Shown here: one piece after another, positions 21,501 to 32,612 of the stretch
Layout: each line of letters opens with the position of its first letter
How positions within the stretch are numbered: position 1 is the first letter of the stretch
From: Caenorhabditis remanei
Taxonomy: Eukaryota > Nematoda > Chromadorea > Rhabditida > Rhabditidae
DNA length: 64,000 nucleotides
Direction of reading: 5' to 3'
NCBI RefSeq assembly: GCF_010183535.1
Contig: NC_071332.1
Location: forward strand, 2,542,001 to 2,606,000
Position numbers and translations under genes: made by a program
Notes under the pieces: generated by a model
Told to the model about the DNA's origin: nothing
Seen by the model: the letters and a program-made list of their open reading frames with translations, nothing else
Databases searched by the model: none

Positions 21501-24500
21501 GCCTCTCCTCTAACTTTGACCGCTCATATCTCCAAAACGTGAATAGCTATCGAAAAACTTCCAACTACAAAAATGTAGCTCTATTTTTGATCTACACAGT
21601 TTTTATAAATTTGAAACGTTTTGAATTGAACCTGGCACAGCGACGGACTCTCAATGTGTAGCTATTTGTTTTGATGTTTTCTTGACATATGTACTGAAAA
21701 TTCATAGTTATTTTGTGGTTTTTTCGGCACAATACGTGTAAAAAACCAGAAAGAGAGCAAAAAACAAAAACATTCCGTGTCTTCCGGAAGGTGTGTCCCA
21801 GGGGGTGAGACCTCAGTTTTTTTCAGAGCGAAATGGTTTTTAACATTTAGAAATATCAAATATTAACATGAATCGGAAACATTAGGCGCCAGCAAAATGT
21901 GAAGGCGTAAGTAACACATCTCAAATTAGGACTCACTTCACACGATGTACTCGAATTTTCTGGAAAAGTGAGAGTGTGTCCTAACGAGTCGACTCTTCTC
22001 ACTCACCGTCTCTTTGAGCCGCCCGAGTTTGAGCCGCTCGAGTTGGGCGGCTCAAAGAAACAGAGAAATGACTAAAATATCAGATTTCCATATGCGCGAC
22101 TCGTCCAGGAGGCTATCGGTGTCAGGAATCAAGGTCAAGACTTCAAAAAGTTGGGAGATTTGGAAAAAGATGGAAAAAAAGGATGATGACCTCGTGAACA
22201 TGGGGGAATTCTTTTTTTTCTGGAAAACATAACAAAAAAGAGAAAAAAAGAAGAAATGGGGGAAGGTGGAGGTCACGCCCACTTTTTTGGCAATATTGCC
22301 ACAAATCGGAACTTTTCAAGGGAAAAAGTGAAATATCAGATTTTTCAAAGTTTGGAATAGCTTTTATGGTAAAATTAGCACTTAACACAGTTGTTTAGAG
22401 TCAAGAGACCTTTTTGAGCTGATTGTGTGTCAAAATTGCAAAAGTGGACGGAGCCTAACCTGTTAGTAATCCGTTTTTCCAAAAAAAACGACGAAATTCA
22501 ACACAAATATAGCCATTTTAAGGGGCTTTTTGCAACTAAAAAAGGCCAAAATCGTCTTCTAAACAGTAATCCGTTCAAATTTCTAGAAAATAGGGATTTT
22601 AGATTCCAAACCACCCAGAAAATCCAAAAAAATTAAAAAAAAATCTTCCAACTTTGACCTTATGCCTCCGGTGTCACATGATGCGTCATGAGTCCATGTT
22701 TATATTGGTTGTGTAGCAGAAACCCTGATCTATGTTTTTATAGTTGAAACTTTTTTGATAGCTATGCGCGTTTTCGAGATATGCGCCTTCTAAGATGAGC
22801 ACTTGGAAGAGAGAAAGAGGGGTAGACGCAGAGAAGCAGACACTCTCGCTTCTCTGCGTCTCGTTGTAGGTACTCAACTTTAAAGGCGCGTATCTCGAGA
22901 ACGTGAACAGCTATCAAAAAATAGTCAACTACAAAAATGGAGATCAAGGTTTAATCTACACATTCAATTTAAAATTTTTTGAAAATGAGTTATTTTTGAC
23001 ACCAGGGCGGGGTCTCGAAGTTTGCGATTTTAAGTCATAAATCATTAGGTATAAAAGCGCGGTTTAAATCAATTTTTCAGTAGTTTTTCGTTTCAAAAAG
23101 TGTGGAAATGAGCAATTGACCTCCCAAAAAAAAGTGAACACAAATTCCACCAAACCCCACGAAACAAAATGAGCTTAGCTAATTGCCTTCAGGCGTAAAT
23201 TCATTTCCTTGGAAAATTTCCTTCTTTTCGTTTCGTTTTTTTTCAACTCGTAAATAAACAAAAAGAAATGGTCGAACGCGAGAGAGCGACACCCAACATA
23301 AACAATTAATTGGGTGTCCAAAGGCAAAAAATGGAAGGAATAGGGAATGTGAGGGGGATCAAAGAGAATACAAAGAACCGAAACCCCAAAAAAAAAAGAA
23401 TCCGAAAATCTTATTTGCAGGGGGAAAGACGTATTAGCATGTGTGTTGTAGTATAATACCAAGATAGGAATCCTGATTTAGATGCAATATTTTAAGGTTT
23501 TCCGACCTGAGGTATCATATGGTGCATCGACCGGTACCATGTGGTGCATCGACCGGTACTACATAAATGATGCATCGACCGGTACTATTTGGTGCATCGA
23601 TTGGTAGCACATGGTGCATCGATCGATACTATATGGTGCATCGACCGGTACTATATGGTGCATCGAATTGTACTATATGGTACATGGACCGGTACTATAT
23701 GGTGCATCGAACGGTACTAAATGGTTCATCGACTTCTGATCCGATATGGTGCATCGGCTCATGGTGATGTCACACCGAAACCCTTTTTTTCTCATCTCCC
23801 CCAAATTTCCACCCCTTAAGTGTTTTCCTCTCCAAAATTTCCATTTTTTTTGAAAAAAAAAATTCTAAAATCAAATTTCCTCCTTTTCCAGCTGTCACAC
23901 TGAATGATTTCATGTTTCATTCCTTTTTTCAGAAAATCTAGGATAAAATTAAAAAATTCAAGAAATAAGGAAGGTGAAATCATTCAGGAAATGTATGGCT
24001 ACAAATGGATGAATGTGTTTCAAGCAGCTGTAAAGGGGAAATGGGGTTAATTTAGAATCCAGGAGGAAAAGACGGACAAGGAAATAGAAAATCAGTGGCG
24101 GATTGACAAAGTGCAAATGGATAACAAGGTAATTAAAGCAAAGAAGGGAATAGTGGGAACAATTTCAGACACACCTAAAGTTGGGATTTGAGCACAAAAC
24201 AAAGATTGGGTAAACCTGAGCCTAAGGACCCTCAGAACCTATGTACCGGCTGGCGTGTCTTTGGCGCAAAACTGTCCTAGATTGCCTGCGGCGCTAGAAT
24301 GCCTATCTATAACAGTTTTGAGTGCCTGCGGCGCTAGAATCGTTACATGGAATCGTCTGGGGTGCCTTCGGCGCAAAACTGTCCTGGATTGTCCAAAAAT
24401 CCTCAGAAACTGTGTACCGCTTAAACCTAAAAACTCAAATAACAATAGTCATTTAAGCCTAAGCCTAAAGATCGTTCGGGTGTCAAGAGTTGGTTAAGCC

Positions 24501-27500
24501 TAAGGATTCTCAGAACCTGTGCACAAGAATTCTCTAAGCCTAAGCATACTTGGAGCCTAAGAATCTAAGAATCCTTTAAGCCTAAGCCTAAAACCGTTTA
24601 AGCCTAAACACCCAAAATTTGTTGATCTACGGAATAACCTGTACCTACTTGTCTAACTATGAAACTACTCCCGACACCTATAATCAAATCCCCCCCCCCC
24701 CCCCCCCTAAATCTTATTACCTAGGCACTAATCCATAGATAAAAAGATTAACAAAGTTAAAAACTTCCAAGTTTTTCGAGAAAATATATTTCGATTCCAG
24801 AAAAACACCACCCTCCAAAAAAGGCGCCAAAAAAAAAACAAAAAAAAAAAGGAAATTACCTCCATGAGCACTCGAAAAGCGACTCTCTCCTGCTCTTCTT
24901 CTTGTTTGTCGTTCCCGGAGCAGCAGCCGACGGCGTGAACGTCTTCACCCACTTGTCGTTGATGTTCGACATTTCCAAAATTGACGCCAATATCGTCTTC
25001 TCCACTGGGGAACCCGGAGGCGCTTGGTTCACTTCCGTTGAGTCCATCTGGAAGATATGAATAAGATCAGACTGGAATGAATAATGATAACAAGGGGATT
25101 AGTGAGGCCGGCGTCAAGTTTAAAAAAGGAAGTCAGGTTTAATCTGAGCTCAAAAAATTGCCTTTTCTTCGAAAGAGCAATAAAATAAGTCGTTTAGAAC
25201 ATTTTCTCGAGAACTAATCAAAGTGTACAAGGGAGGAATGGGGTGGTCGAATTGGTGGAACGAAGCAATTTTCGAGAATGGGGAGAATACTGTGGAATGT
25301 GGGTTGAATATAGATTTTGGGTTGGTGCCTGAAACAAGGGGATCTTGCGGTTTAGGCTTAAATGACCCTAAAGTTATAGGATGCGGGGTTTAAAAGGAAA
25401 ATTTTCTGAAAATTGATTCATATACAAATAGTTTCGACCATTCTGCCTGGAAGGGAGTGACAAGAGTGCGAAACTGCGCGGACCAAGTTTAGATCTCGTT
25501 TTTTGAGCTTCAGAGCAGCAAGGGGGCAACAGATTTTGTTACCATCGTATTCAGAATAGTCGAAACTACCTATGAGTTAATTTTCAGCAAATTTTCAAAC
25601 ATAGTCTAAAAGTAGTTCCCTTGTTAGGCTTTGGCTTGAAGGGAGTTTGACATTGGAGGGTCTTTAGGCTTACGCAACTATCTGTTCCTGGCTTAGATGG
25701 GCTTTTAGGCTTAGGATTTTGTGCCAAACTAGTTTGAGACCTTGCTAGGCGTAATTGGCACCCAGAATTAGGGTTGGATAAATATCATGTTTAGGCTTAA
25801 CATTACCGTTCAAGCAATCTCTAGGGCTGCTTAGGAACGGTGTCGTTTTACCTTATCGATACAAAAAATCTCTTTAGCATTTTCATGGTGAAGCGTCGAA
25901 AAGAACCTTTAGTCAAATTTCACTTGAGACAGTTTACCAAGAATATGATTCTGGTCAAGACCACTATAGTTTGGAGATAGAACTTAACAACCGGATGTAC
26001 TAAACCAATCTAAGCTTAAGGAATCTTCCAGTTCCTTGACGTCCATGGATCAACAAAAAATTGAAATCAAGCGCAAAATCAAAATCGCAAAAAAAAACTA
26101 CACTGAACTCGATCTTTAAAACACAAAGCCAATTTTCTTTCGTTCATTTTCAATTTCTTCCGGATTATGATTAAAAATGGCTACAACTACTACCACTACA
26201 CATGAACATAATTGAAAAAAAAGGTATATAAAAATTTCAGTTTCAATCAAGAAGCCGAATGTTGACTAGTCACAAAACTGAGCAGTGTGGTTTCTGAACA
26301 GATTTGAAATTCATGATTTCACAGGTACAGGTGAAATGGAGAACTCGCCCCCAGACACTTGGGAAATTGTTACTCTTTTTCTTTGATCGGTGATGTTAGA
26401 AATAAAAATCAGCGGGAACAGGAGAACTTTATATTCAGTAGAATCTTCAGCTTCATTTGATGAAAATACCAAATCTGTGGCTACTTGTTAACACAACAGT
26501 GTTCGTTACAATTTTCCGATGACGTTCAGCCAAAAATCAATGTTTTTGGTCAAAATATGTGTCAGAGACGTGTCGAAGCTTACATCTTCAGTCTGAGTCA
26601 CTTATAAACCGCAGAAATCTTTGTTAGTTTATAAAATTTTATATAAGCTGACATGGCGTCCGTGTTCCTCATCATTTTCCGACCAATTCTAGGTAAAAAA
26701 CAATTAAACTTACTTTATAGTGAGCTCGAACCGTTTGCAATCTCCTACTAATGCGAATTAAGCCAAAATTAAACTGTTATAGCGATTTTTTTACAATTCG
26801 ACTACGTCGTCCGTGTTCATTATCATTCTCTGGTCATTTTCAGCCAAAAACCAGATTTATTGCTTAAAATTGAACCAACGACTTCTTACTTTTAGCGGAC
26901 AGAGCGCGCTACCAAAAAAATTCGGAGGTTTTGGAAATCTCCAAGTTTCCTACCATTTTCTGACCATCTTGCGATTATAACCGTATCTACAGCTTAAATT
27001 GAAACAAAGTTACGCCCCAGTACTTTCCCCCGGACTATGCTCTAAGCTTACCAAAATTGAACTGCTGTTCAACAAGTTCTCTATTTGTCCGTTCTCCTTA
27101 TCATATTTTGTTCATTTCTAGACAAAAACCATTTTTATAGCTCAAAATTGAACCTGTGATTTCTTAGTTTTAGCAGAGTTCACGGGTTTTGGAAATCACC
27201 AAGTTTCCTACCATTTTTTTGCTTTCCGACCCCAAAACGTATCCATAGCTTAAAAGTTACGCCGCATGCCTTACGCTCACTAGTGATGATCATGTAGTCA
27301 GTGTGGAGTTATGGAATGTGTCCTATATCGTTGGAAAGCTGAGAACACGCTGATTCCAAATATATATTCAGTTTTTGCCCTCGAGGCCTGGTATCCAAGA
27401 AAAATGAGGTCAAAGTTTGGACCCCTGACAAGTCATTACCTTCCTGGTGTTGAACTTACTACCTGGTACTGAACGGTACTGAACTTATGGATGGTCATGA

Positions 27501-27872
27501 AGTTAGTGTGTTGTTATGGAACGTGGCCTATACCATCGGAAAGCTGAGAAAACGTTTGTTCTAAATATATATTCCGTTTTTGCCCTTGAGGTCTGGTATT
27601 CGAGAAAAACGAGGTCAAAGTTTGGACCCCTGGCAAGTCTTCTTGGTACTGAACTTAGGGAGTTCACCGCTATCTGAATTTGTTTCCCTGAAACTCAAAC
27701 CCCCGCTGTTACATAAAAAAAAACTTACCACCAAAGTATTCCGATTCGAGTACATCTTTCCATTAGCTCTTCCATCACCACCACCCATTTCCTCATCCTC
27801 CTCCTCCATCTCCTCAATGTTCGGCATCGCATTTTCAGCGTGTATTGAGGTGGTCCGGTTGAAAGGGTACAT
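15790..27872 (-). CDS. egl-47: EGL-47 gustatory-receptor-like 7TM protein, long isoform
   Basis: Minus-strand exons in order: 27729-27872, 24860-25047, 18091-18211, 17948-18040, 17767-17892, 16647-17116, 16441-16603, 15983-16144, 15790-15927. Phases agree throughout, giving 534 residues. The N-terminal 110 residues are hydrophilic and acidic (EEMEEEDEEM), followed by SW-RGVHCVSNSL and about seven hydrophobic segments. The last two are ICWAAYQVIMAVLHILIICS and LISVIVTYSLLLF. The multi-pass topology and C-terminal TM7 pattern fit the invertebrate gustatory receptor family, to which C. elegans EGL-47 belongs (linked to inhibition of egg laying). The exon 8 acceptor (AATTTAAG) is weak, so that boundary is less sure. 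Identification rests on family features plus position between mec-9 and fshr-1. Confidence 0.83.
16265..16440. repeat. Short dispersed repeat (GGGTCTCG.CACGA / GGGTTACTGTAG) in egl-47
   Basis: The segments 'tagttttcgtggtgggaccc', 'aaaagtataatca.g.c.aggtttg' and 'gggtctcgccacga...gggttactgtag' recur at 38345-38490 in the fshr-1 intron. This is a third-family dispersed repeat. Confidence 0.5.
17190..17305. repeat. GCCTGCGGCGCTAGAATCGT minisatellite, copy 1 (egl-47 intron)
   Basis: Alternating 'TGCCTGCGGCGCTAGAATCG' and 'GGCGCCTTCGGCGCAAA' modules form two units of about 54 bp. The same modules recur at 18705-18930 and 24240-24400. Confidence 0.8.
17467..17765. repeat. Two partial PAL-A copies ending at an egl-47 splice donor
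   Basis: Fragments at 17467-17605 and 17606-17764. The second carries GCAGAGAAGCTAGAG and TCTCTGCGTCTC and ends within about 12 nt of the donor of exon 17767-17892. Confidence 0.75.
18700..18930. repeat. GCCTGCGGCGC minisatellite, copy 2 (egl-47 intron)
   Basis: About four units of the ~54-bp repeat, with 'gaatgcttatctatgacagt' spacers. Confidence 0.8.
19075..19550. repeat. PAL-A copy with one extended arm (egl-47 intron)
   Basis: The PAL-A copy is at 19080-19335. The right flank 19340-19550 matches the outer right arm of the large 6120-6800 element (GGCATGTCAAAGATCACTAA ... TTTTCACAGAAGA). Confidence 0.8.
19551..20524. other. egl-47 intron stretch without a gene
   Basis: It contains two related 'ttctggaattc(c/a)ccaattttata' segments with 'agaatttcagattttcag' motifs (about 19810-19870 and 19980-20045), i.e. 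a diverged direct duplication. An AT-rich stretch follows. No coding signal recognised. Confidence 0.45.
20525..20830. repeat. Two PAL-B copies in tandem (egl-47 intron)
   Basis: GACGTGACGATTCTGAATCC...GGATTCAGAATCCTGATGAC is followed at once by GACGTGAGGATTCTGAATCT...GGATTCAGAATCCTCGTGAC. Each copy is an inverted repeat of about 150 bp. Confidence 0.8.
21325..21605. repeat. PAL-A copy (egl-47 intron)
   Basis: Arms GTGTAGATCAAATC and CTACACAG-type end, core GAGACGCAGAAAAGTCAG. Confidence 0.85.
21606..22700. other. egl-47 intron stretch without a recognised feature
   Basis: AT-rich with a few open frames under 80 codons and none with a domain. Around 22010-22060 a short local inverted repeat (TTTGAGCCGCCCGAG / CTCGAGTTGGGCGGCTCAAAG) can be seen. 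Confidence 0.4.
22700..22967. repeat. PAL-A copy (egl-47 intron)
   Basis: Core TAGACGCAGAGAAGCAGAC with mirrored CTTCTCTGCGTCTC; right arm CAACTACAAAAATGGAGATC. Confidence 0.85.
23512..23765 (-). repeat. Minisatellite, same unit as in mec-9 intron 7, inverted (egl-47 intron)
   Basis: About 11 imperfect units of GGTGCATCGACCGGTACTAT, the reverse complement of the unit at 3543-3912. Confidence 0.9.
24240..24605. repeat. GCCTGCGGCGC minisatellite copy 3 and telomere-like TAAGCC repeats (egl-47 intron)
   Basis: 24240-24400 holds about two units of the 54-bp repeat. 24200-24605 is rich in imperfect TAAGCCTAAGCCTAAA, resembling degenerate nematode telomere repeat (TTAGGC)n read on the complementary strand. 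Confidence 0.7.
24690..24708 (+). repeat. Poly-C run in egl-47 intron
   Basis: An uninterrupted C tract of nearly 20 nt, about 150 bp downstream (in the transcript sense) of the exon 24860-25047 donor. Confidence 0.85.
25330..25830. repeat. Scattered telomere-like TTAGGCTTA motifs (egl-47 intron)
   Basis: TTTAGGCTTA-type words occur at about 25353, 25635, 25662, 25704 and 25790 in otherwise unique DNA. They are too degenerate to be a recent telomere insertion. Confidence 0.4.
26500..27260. repeat. Degenerate repeats (egl-47 intron)
   Basis: The segment GTCCGTGTTC(C/A)T.ATCAT.TTC followed by a 'tttctag/cagccaaaaacc' phrase and 'aaaattgaacc.acg' recurs near 26655, 26810 and 27085. This is an old tandem or dispersed repeat; no coding content. 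Confidence 0.5.
27285..27640 (+). repeat. Two PAL-C half elements in direct order (egl-47 first intron)
   Basis: GGAGTTATGGAATGTGTCC...GGAAAGCTGAGAACACG...ATATATATTCAGTTTTTGCCC...GAGGTCAAAGTTTGGACCCC at 27290-27425 is repeated at 27490-27630. Complete, mirrored copies occur at 34845-35112 and 38850-39115. Confidence 0.75.
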
Positions 27873-27876
27873 CACT

Positions 27877-27882
27877 CTGAAA
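27877..27882 (-). promoter_or_regulatory. Acceptor-like TTTCAG just upstream of the egl-47 long-isoform ATG
   Basis: TTTTCAG on the minus strand lies 4 nt before the ATG at 27872. With no obvious upstream coding exon, it may be an SL1 trans-splice site or a 5' UTR intron acceptor. Confidence 0.4.
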
Positions 27883-29560
27883 ACTCTTTCTTCTGAAGAG
27901 CAACAGATTCTGAAGAGAGAGCAACAAAAAAGGATGGAAAGTGGGGATATCGCGTAACACAAAAAGAAGAAGAAAGGGGAAATTGAGAGAGGGAAAATTC
28001 AATTCATCTTGTTAATGCACTTCTCACACTGATATAACACGAAATGAAATGACATGGATGAGAGAAAAAGGGGGGAAGGGAATGTTTGCTTTTTTATTGT
28101 ATTCCGGGTTTAGTCTAGTTGGGAAGTAAGTGCGCTCTAATGACAAAAATTGGTGTAGTCCCGGTGGACAACAGAACCTAACGAATTTGAAGCGGTTTTT
28201 CCTCAATATTTTGAGATTTTTCATTGAAAAAGATTGAGCTCCGTCGAGACTAATATACCATTTTTTTATGAGGGAAAATATAACATTTCAGTAAAACCAG
28301 TTTTACAGGTTTTGATGGCCTAAAAATCTAAATTTTTGAAATTTTGCAAATTTATTGTCAATTTCTGTCAATTATTAATTAGTCACCACACTGGCGGCTG
28401 AGAAAATAATTATTATAACCATAAGTATGAAAAACAAAATAGTAAGGTTCACAAATGCGCTCTAATGACAATAATAATGTAGTTCACTTTTATAAATTGG
28501 TGTAGTCCTCGTGGACAACTAAATCTAACAAACTTGTATTCAATTAGAATATTATAACTAGAAAATGAATCCGTATAGCAAAACACAAAAAAATCGGGCA
28601 AAATATAAAATCTCAAGAATTCTAGCTACAAAAACAGGAAAACGAGATATTTTATCTGTCTACACGGGTTTTATACCATTCTGCCAGACGAGATTGAAAC
28701 ACACGGGTTTTGTTACACGGGTTTTATACCATTCTGCCAGACGAGATTGAAAAATAAAAGATTGAAAAATAAAATTCAATTAACCTTTTTCTATGACAAA
28801 GATAAGGAAAATCTTGTGATCTACACAGACAGGAAGTGTAAAGTACAAAGATTTCTATACCTTTATGTACGGTGGAGCACAAGACAATTTTTTGAGTGCG
28901 ATAGAGCGCGCTTACCAAAAAAAAAATTCACAAGGATGTGCGATACCCTAAAGCACACTGTTTGAAAATTTTCTGTCTGAAAATGACAGGCTGAAAAAAG
29001 ATGTTTTCTATTCGTCACAAGAAAAGGAGATAAATAGAAAAAAAAAGAAAGGAAGCCGACAAGAGATGACTGATTTCATTTTGCGATACCTTTTTCATAA
29101 AAAAAAGGGGGGGGGGGTCGTGAATTTTTTACGAAAAAATTTCTCAGAATGATACACAAATCAACATATTTTTTTCGTGGAAAAATAAAGAAGAAAGTTC
29201 TAGGAAAACAGAATAAGAATTATGGGGGTCTCTGGGTTCAATATAATCTTGAACTCAAAAATTTGTATCAGTGTTGAGTCGCTACTCAGGGAATTGCTGT
29301 AATTTGTGATTAAATCCTTTGCAATAATTTTTTAACAAAAACCTCTTGTCAGCAGCATTCTTTCACTCCCTCACACACAAAACACGAAATCTCACAAAAA
29401 ATGAAATTCTATTCTCAAAAAAATAAAAAAAGATTGAAAAGTCAGAGACTACTTGACAGAAAAAAAGAGAAAAAACTTGAAAGTAATCTGATGTTTTGTT
29501 CTGCAAGGTCCACGAGGGGGGGCGGGGGGTACTTGATAGTTCGAAAAGAGGGATCTATGA
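27883..29560. other. Upstream region of egl-47, no gene recognised
   Basis: It holds 'agtgcgctctaatgacaa(a/t)aa(t/a)t' modules with 'tggtgtagtcc' (28125-28180 and 28450-28530), a 29-bp direct repeat 'acacgggttttataccattctgccagacgag' split over 28661-28750, and a G-run near 29107. A promoter for the long egl-47 transcript would lie here, but no specific motif is evident. Confidence 0.45.
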
Positions 29561-29564
29561 GCTA

Positions 29565-30285
29565 AGTGTGGATTTACGGAGCTTGTGTCGATTTACGGGA
29601 AACTCTAAGACTTGATCTCTATAAACTAAGTATGTAGGTTGTGTCGATTCATGGTGAACTATGTCAATTTACGGGAAACTGGTAAGCATTACGGAGAGCT
29701 AGATTTCGATTTACGGAAACACATGTGGATTTACGGGAACCCAATGGATTTACGGGGAACCCATGTGAATTTACGGGAACGCATGTGGATTTACGGGAAC
29801 CTATGTGAATTTACGGGACCCCGTATGGACTTACGGGGAGCTTGATGTCGATATACGGGAAGCTAGATGTCGATTTACGGAGAGCTAGATGTTGATTTAC
29901 GGGGAGCTAAATGTCGATATACGGGAAACTTGAAAAGATTTACGGGGAGGTAGATGTCGATTTACGGAGAGCAAGATGTTGATTTAAGGGAAACTTGTAA
30001 GATTTACGGGGAGCTAAATGTCGATATACGGAAAACTTGAAAAGATTTACGGGAAACTCGTGTGGATTTACGGAGAACTCATGTGGATTTACGAGAGGTT
30101 TTAGAATTCTAGAGTTATGCCTCCGTGTGGATTTACGGGAGGTCTTAAGACTCAACCTCTACAAGATTTCTTGGTTCTGTCGATTTACGAAAAGATGGTG
30201 TGGATTTACGGAAGACTCTTAGATTTAACCACTAGGACCTAAGGTGTCGATTTACTGAGAGTTTTAAGATTTACGCGAGACAAAA
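29565..30285 (+). repeat. GATTTACGGG minisatellite (~700 bp)
   Basis: About 35 imperfect units of (TGT)(C/G)GATTTACGGGAACT-type sequence, 15-25 bp each, with GTCGAT and GTGGAT variants interleaved. Isolated GTGTCGATTTACGG words occur again at 33650-33670 and as a small palindrome (GTGGATTTACGGCGTAAATC) near 33831. Confidence 0.85.
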
Positions 30286-30905
30286 TATCTTTGAGCACAA
30301 AATGCGGGGTACATATGTCAAGTATCAACAATACATGATGAAATGTGATATTTGACAACGAAACACACCTGTCTTCTCTCTTGTTTCACGAGGTAGGTCA
30401 AATCACCTGTCCCCGCTTTTTCAGGGGGATTAAGAAAGGCTAATCGATAGATATAATTCAAAAATTGCATATTTTTATCCATAATAACAAAAATAATTTT
30501 TCGACAAGAGGGGAGAGGGAGGAAGCGGATTAAAATAGAAAAGAGACCAAGTGATTCTGATAAGCTGTTTTCCAAAAAAAGAACACCTTGAAATAAGAAG
30601 AATTTGGAATTTGTGGGGGAGGAGAAAAGAGAGGGACGTGTGTTTTGTCATTCCGGAAGAAATTTTTTTTGAATTTTTTGTGAAGAGGCTATAATTGGTG
30701 GGCAATCATATAAAGAAAGAAATATTTGTGAATGTTTTTCTGATTTCTGCGGTTATATTTGTTTGTTGGTCGTTTGCATGTGAAAATCCCAAAAATAATT
30801 GAGCCAGAAGTAGCCACTTAGAGAGGGGTACCCTATCTAGAGCATTTTACTGAAAAAAACAAACACTTTGGCAGTGTAGCGCCCCAAGTGTTCCCACTAT
30901 TTCAA
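30286..30905. other. Intergenic stretch without a recognised gene
   Basis: Open frames up to 85 codons on the minus strand show no domain, no signal peptide with splice context and no family resemblance. Confidence 0.45.
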
Positions 30906-31190
30906 AATTACATTCACTGTGTAGATCACATCTAGACCTTCGTTTTTGTAGTTGAAAATTTTTTGATAGCACATCACGCTTTTGAGATACGCGCCTTTGA
31001 AGTTGGGGAGTGAGAGAGTGTGCAAAAAGAGGAGGGCGTCTAGCTTCTCTGCGTCTCTCCCCCTCCCTCCTCTCACGGGTGTAAACATGCTTAACTTTGA
31101 AGCTTTGTATCTCGAAAACGTGAATTGCTATCAAAAAGTTGACAACTACAAAAATGAAGGTCTAGGCTTGATCTACACAGACAAGGTAAA
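30906..31190. repeat. PAL-A copy with a disrupted core
   Basis: Arms GTGTAGATCACATCTAGACC and GGTCTAGGCTTGATCTACAC are intact. The left core is replaced by GAGTGTGCAAAAAGAGGAGG while the right CTTCTCTGCGTCTC remains. The same core variant occurs at 39393, 41565 and 60865, so this is a subfamily. Confidence 0.8.
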
Positions 31191-31390
31191 TTCGAAACTA
31201 TGCGGCTACAAGGGAACACGTGGCAACGCTTTGAAAAATACTGCTTTTTTGAAAAAAAAACACCGATTAAAAGAAAAGAACGAACCTTTTGACATGCTAA
31301 GGATAGGAGCATAGTCATTACAGGAAAATAGAAAAAAGGAGAACGGGTACTGAATAATTTAGTGAGTGGGGTAAGTCAGTATGGGGAAGT

Positions 31391-31532
31391 TATTTGCTCG
31401 GCACAGTTCTTACCACTGCGCTCCACCGAAATCCCCTTGAAATATCTTTTTTTCTCTGAGTCTCTCAATTCCGCAAACTATTTTCTTCGGTTTCGGAAGA
31501 GCGCAGTTGCAAGAACTATGCCGTGCTAAAAC
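31391..31532. mobile_element. PAL-D copy
   Basis: GCTCGGCACAGTTCTTACCA and GCAAGAACTATGCCGTGC mirror each other around CTCTGAGTCTCTCAATTCCG. Confidence 0.75.
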
Positions 31533-32189
31533 GGTACCCTTCCATTTAAAAAAAACTCCAAAATAGACACATTCTCTTTAAATCTATGCATCTCGCCATG
31601 CATAACATCCGGATTTCGATTTCAAAATAAAAATCTCGAATTTCTTAACAAAGGGGTCTTGAATAACACACACACAATATAACAAAACAAAAATTCCCTA
31701 TTCTTTTCAATAGATATGAATCTACACATGTTTTTTAAATTTATTCCCGCAAGAAAATGCACTACCCCTACCTCTACTATTTACCCGCGACAAGAAACGT
31801 GACTTTTTCACGGAGCAGAAGCGAAAAAAAAACTAATTGTCGTCGTCGTTTTCATCTTCTTTTTTTCATCGCCTTGCTCTTTTTGTTGCTCCAATATTGC
31901 CCGGCTCATTTTCTTCCAAAAAGTGGTCTTAATTTGGAAAAAAAGAAAAAAAACAATTATGGAGGTCTTCAAAATTCTACAAATTAAAAAAAAAATGGGC
32001 GAAGAAAACAAGAATGCAAAGTTATGTGCATGGGAAGTAAAATTTTTGGGGGATGAGTGAGTGAGTTAGTGATAAATGATGAGGTGAATGCGAATTGGGG
32101 GGAAGGAAAATGGAAATGTCGGGGGAAGAGAATTTCATTTGAATTCAAAATCGGTATGGAGGTTGTCATGATGAATTGGGACGGAGCGA
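31533..32189. other. Intergenic stretch without a recognised gene
   Basis: AT-rich; no palindrome, tandem array or convincing open frame. Confidence 0.45.
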
Positions 32190-32612
32190 CGCGTAACTCC
32201 CTTCAATTTCCATCTTATGAGATGAAAAATATACCAAAATGTAGATCTCAGCGAGTTCTATGTCTTTGACCTATTACGGGGCGGATGGGACAGTAGTGCG
32301 AGGTATTAATATATGCCGTCGCGGCTTATATTGAAAGATACTACAAATAAACGTAAAAATTCTCGGCACTGTGTCAAATTCAAGTTTGGCACCGTACCAA
32401 CCGTTGTGCGACGGAGCGCGTTTTCGCGATCTTACACCCTGCACTCCTGTCGGATGGCTGTCTGCCAATGTGCCGCGGGTCGGTAAAAAGTGGTAAAAAC
32501 GCAAAAACGCCATTCTGTAGTAGGTCAGTGACATAAAACTCGCCGAGATCTACATTTTAGTGTATTTTTCAGCTAACAATATTGAGTTTGAAGAAAGATA
32601 CCCGGTTTGCAA
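32190..32612. mobile_element. PAL-F element with ~60-90-bp inverted ends
   Basis: Left GAAAAATATACCAAAATGTAG...CAGCGAGTTCTATGTC and right GACATAAAACTCGCCGAGATC...TTTAGTGTATTTTTC mirror each other. The interior has no coding potential. The same ends bound 45598-46798, and a solo end lies at 45115-45240. Confidence 0.75.

Noticed and set aside
29565..30285. Regular repeats considered as a CRISPR array
   Set aside because: There are no unique spacers of constant length, units vary continuously, and the genome is a eukaryote's.
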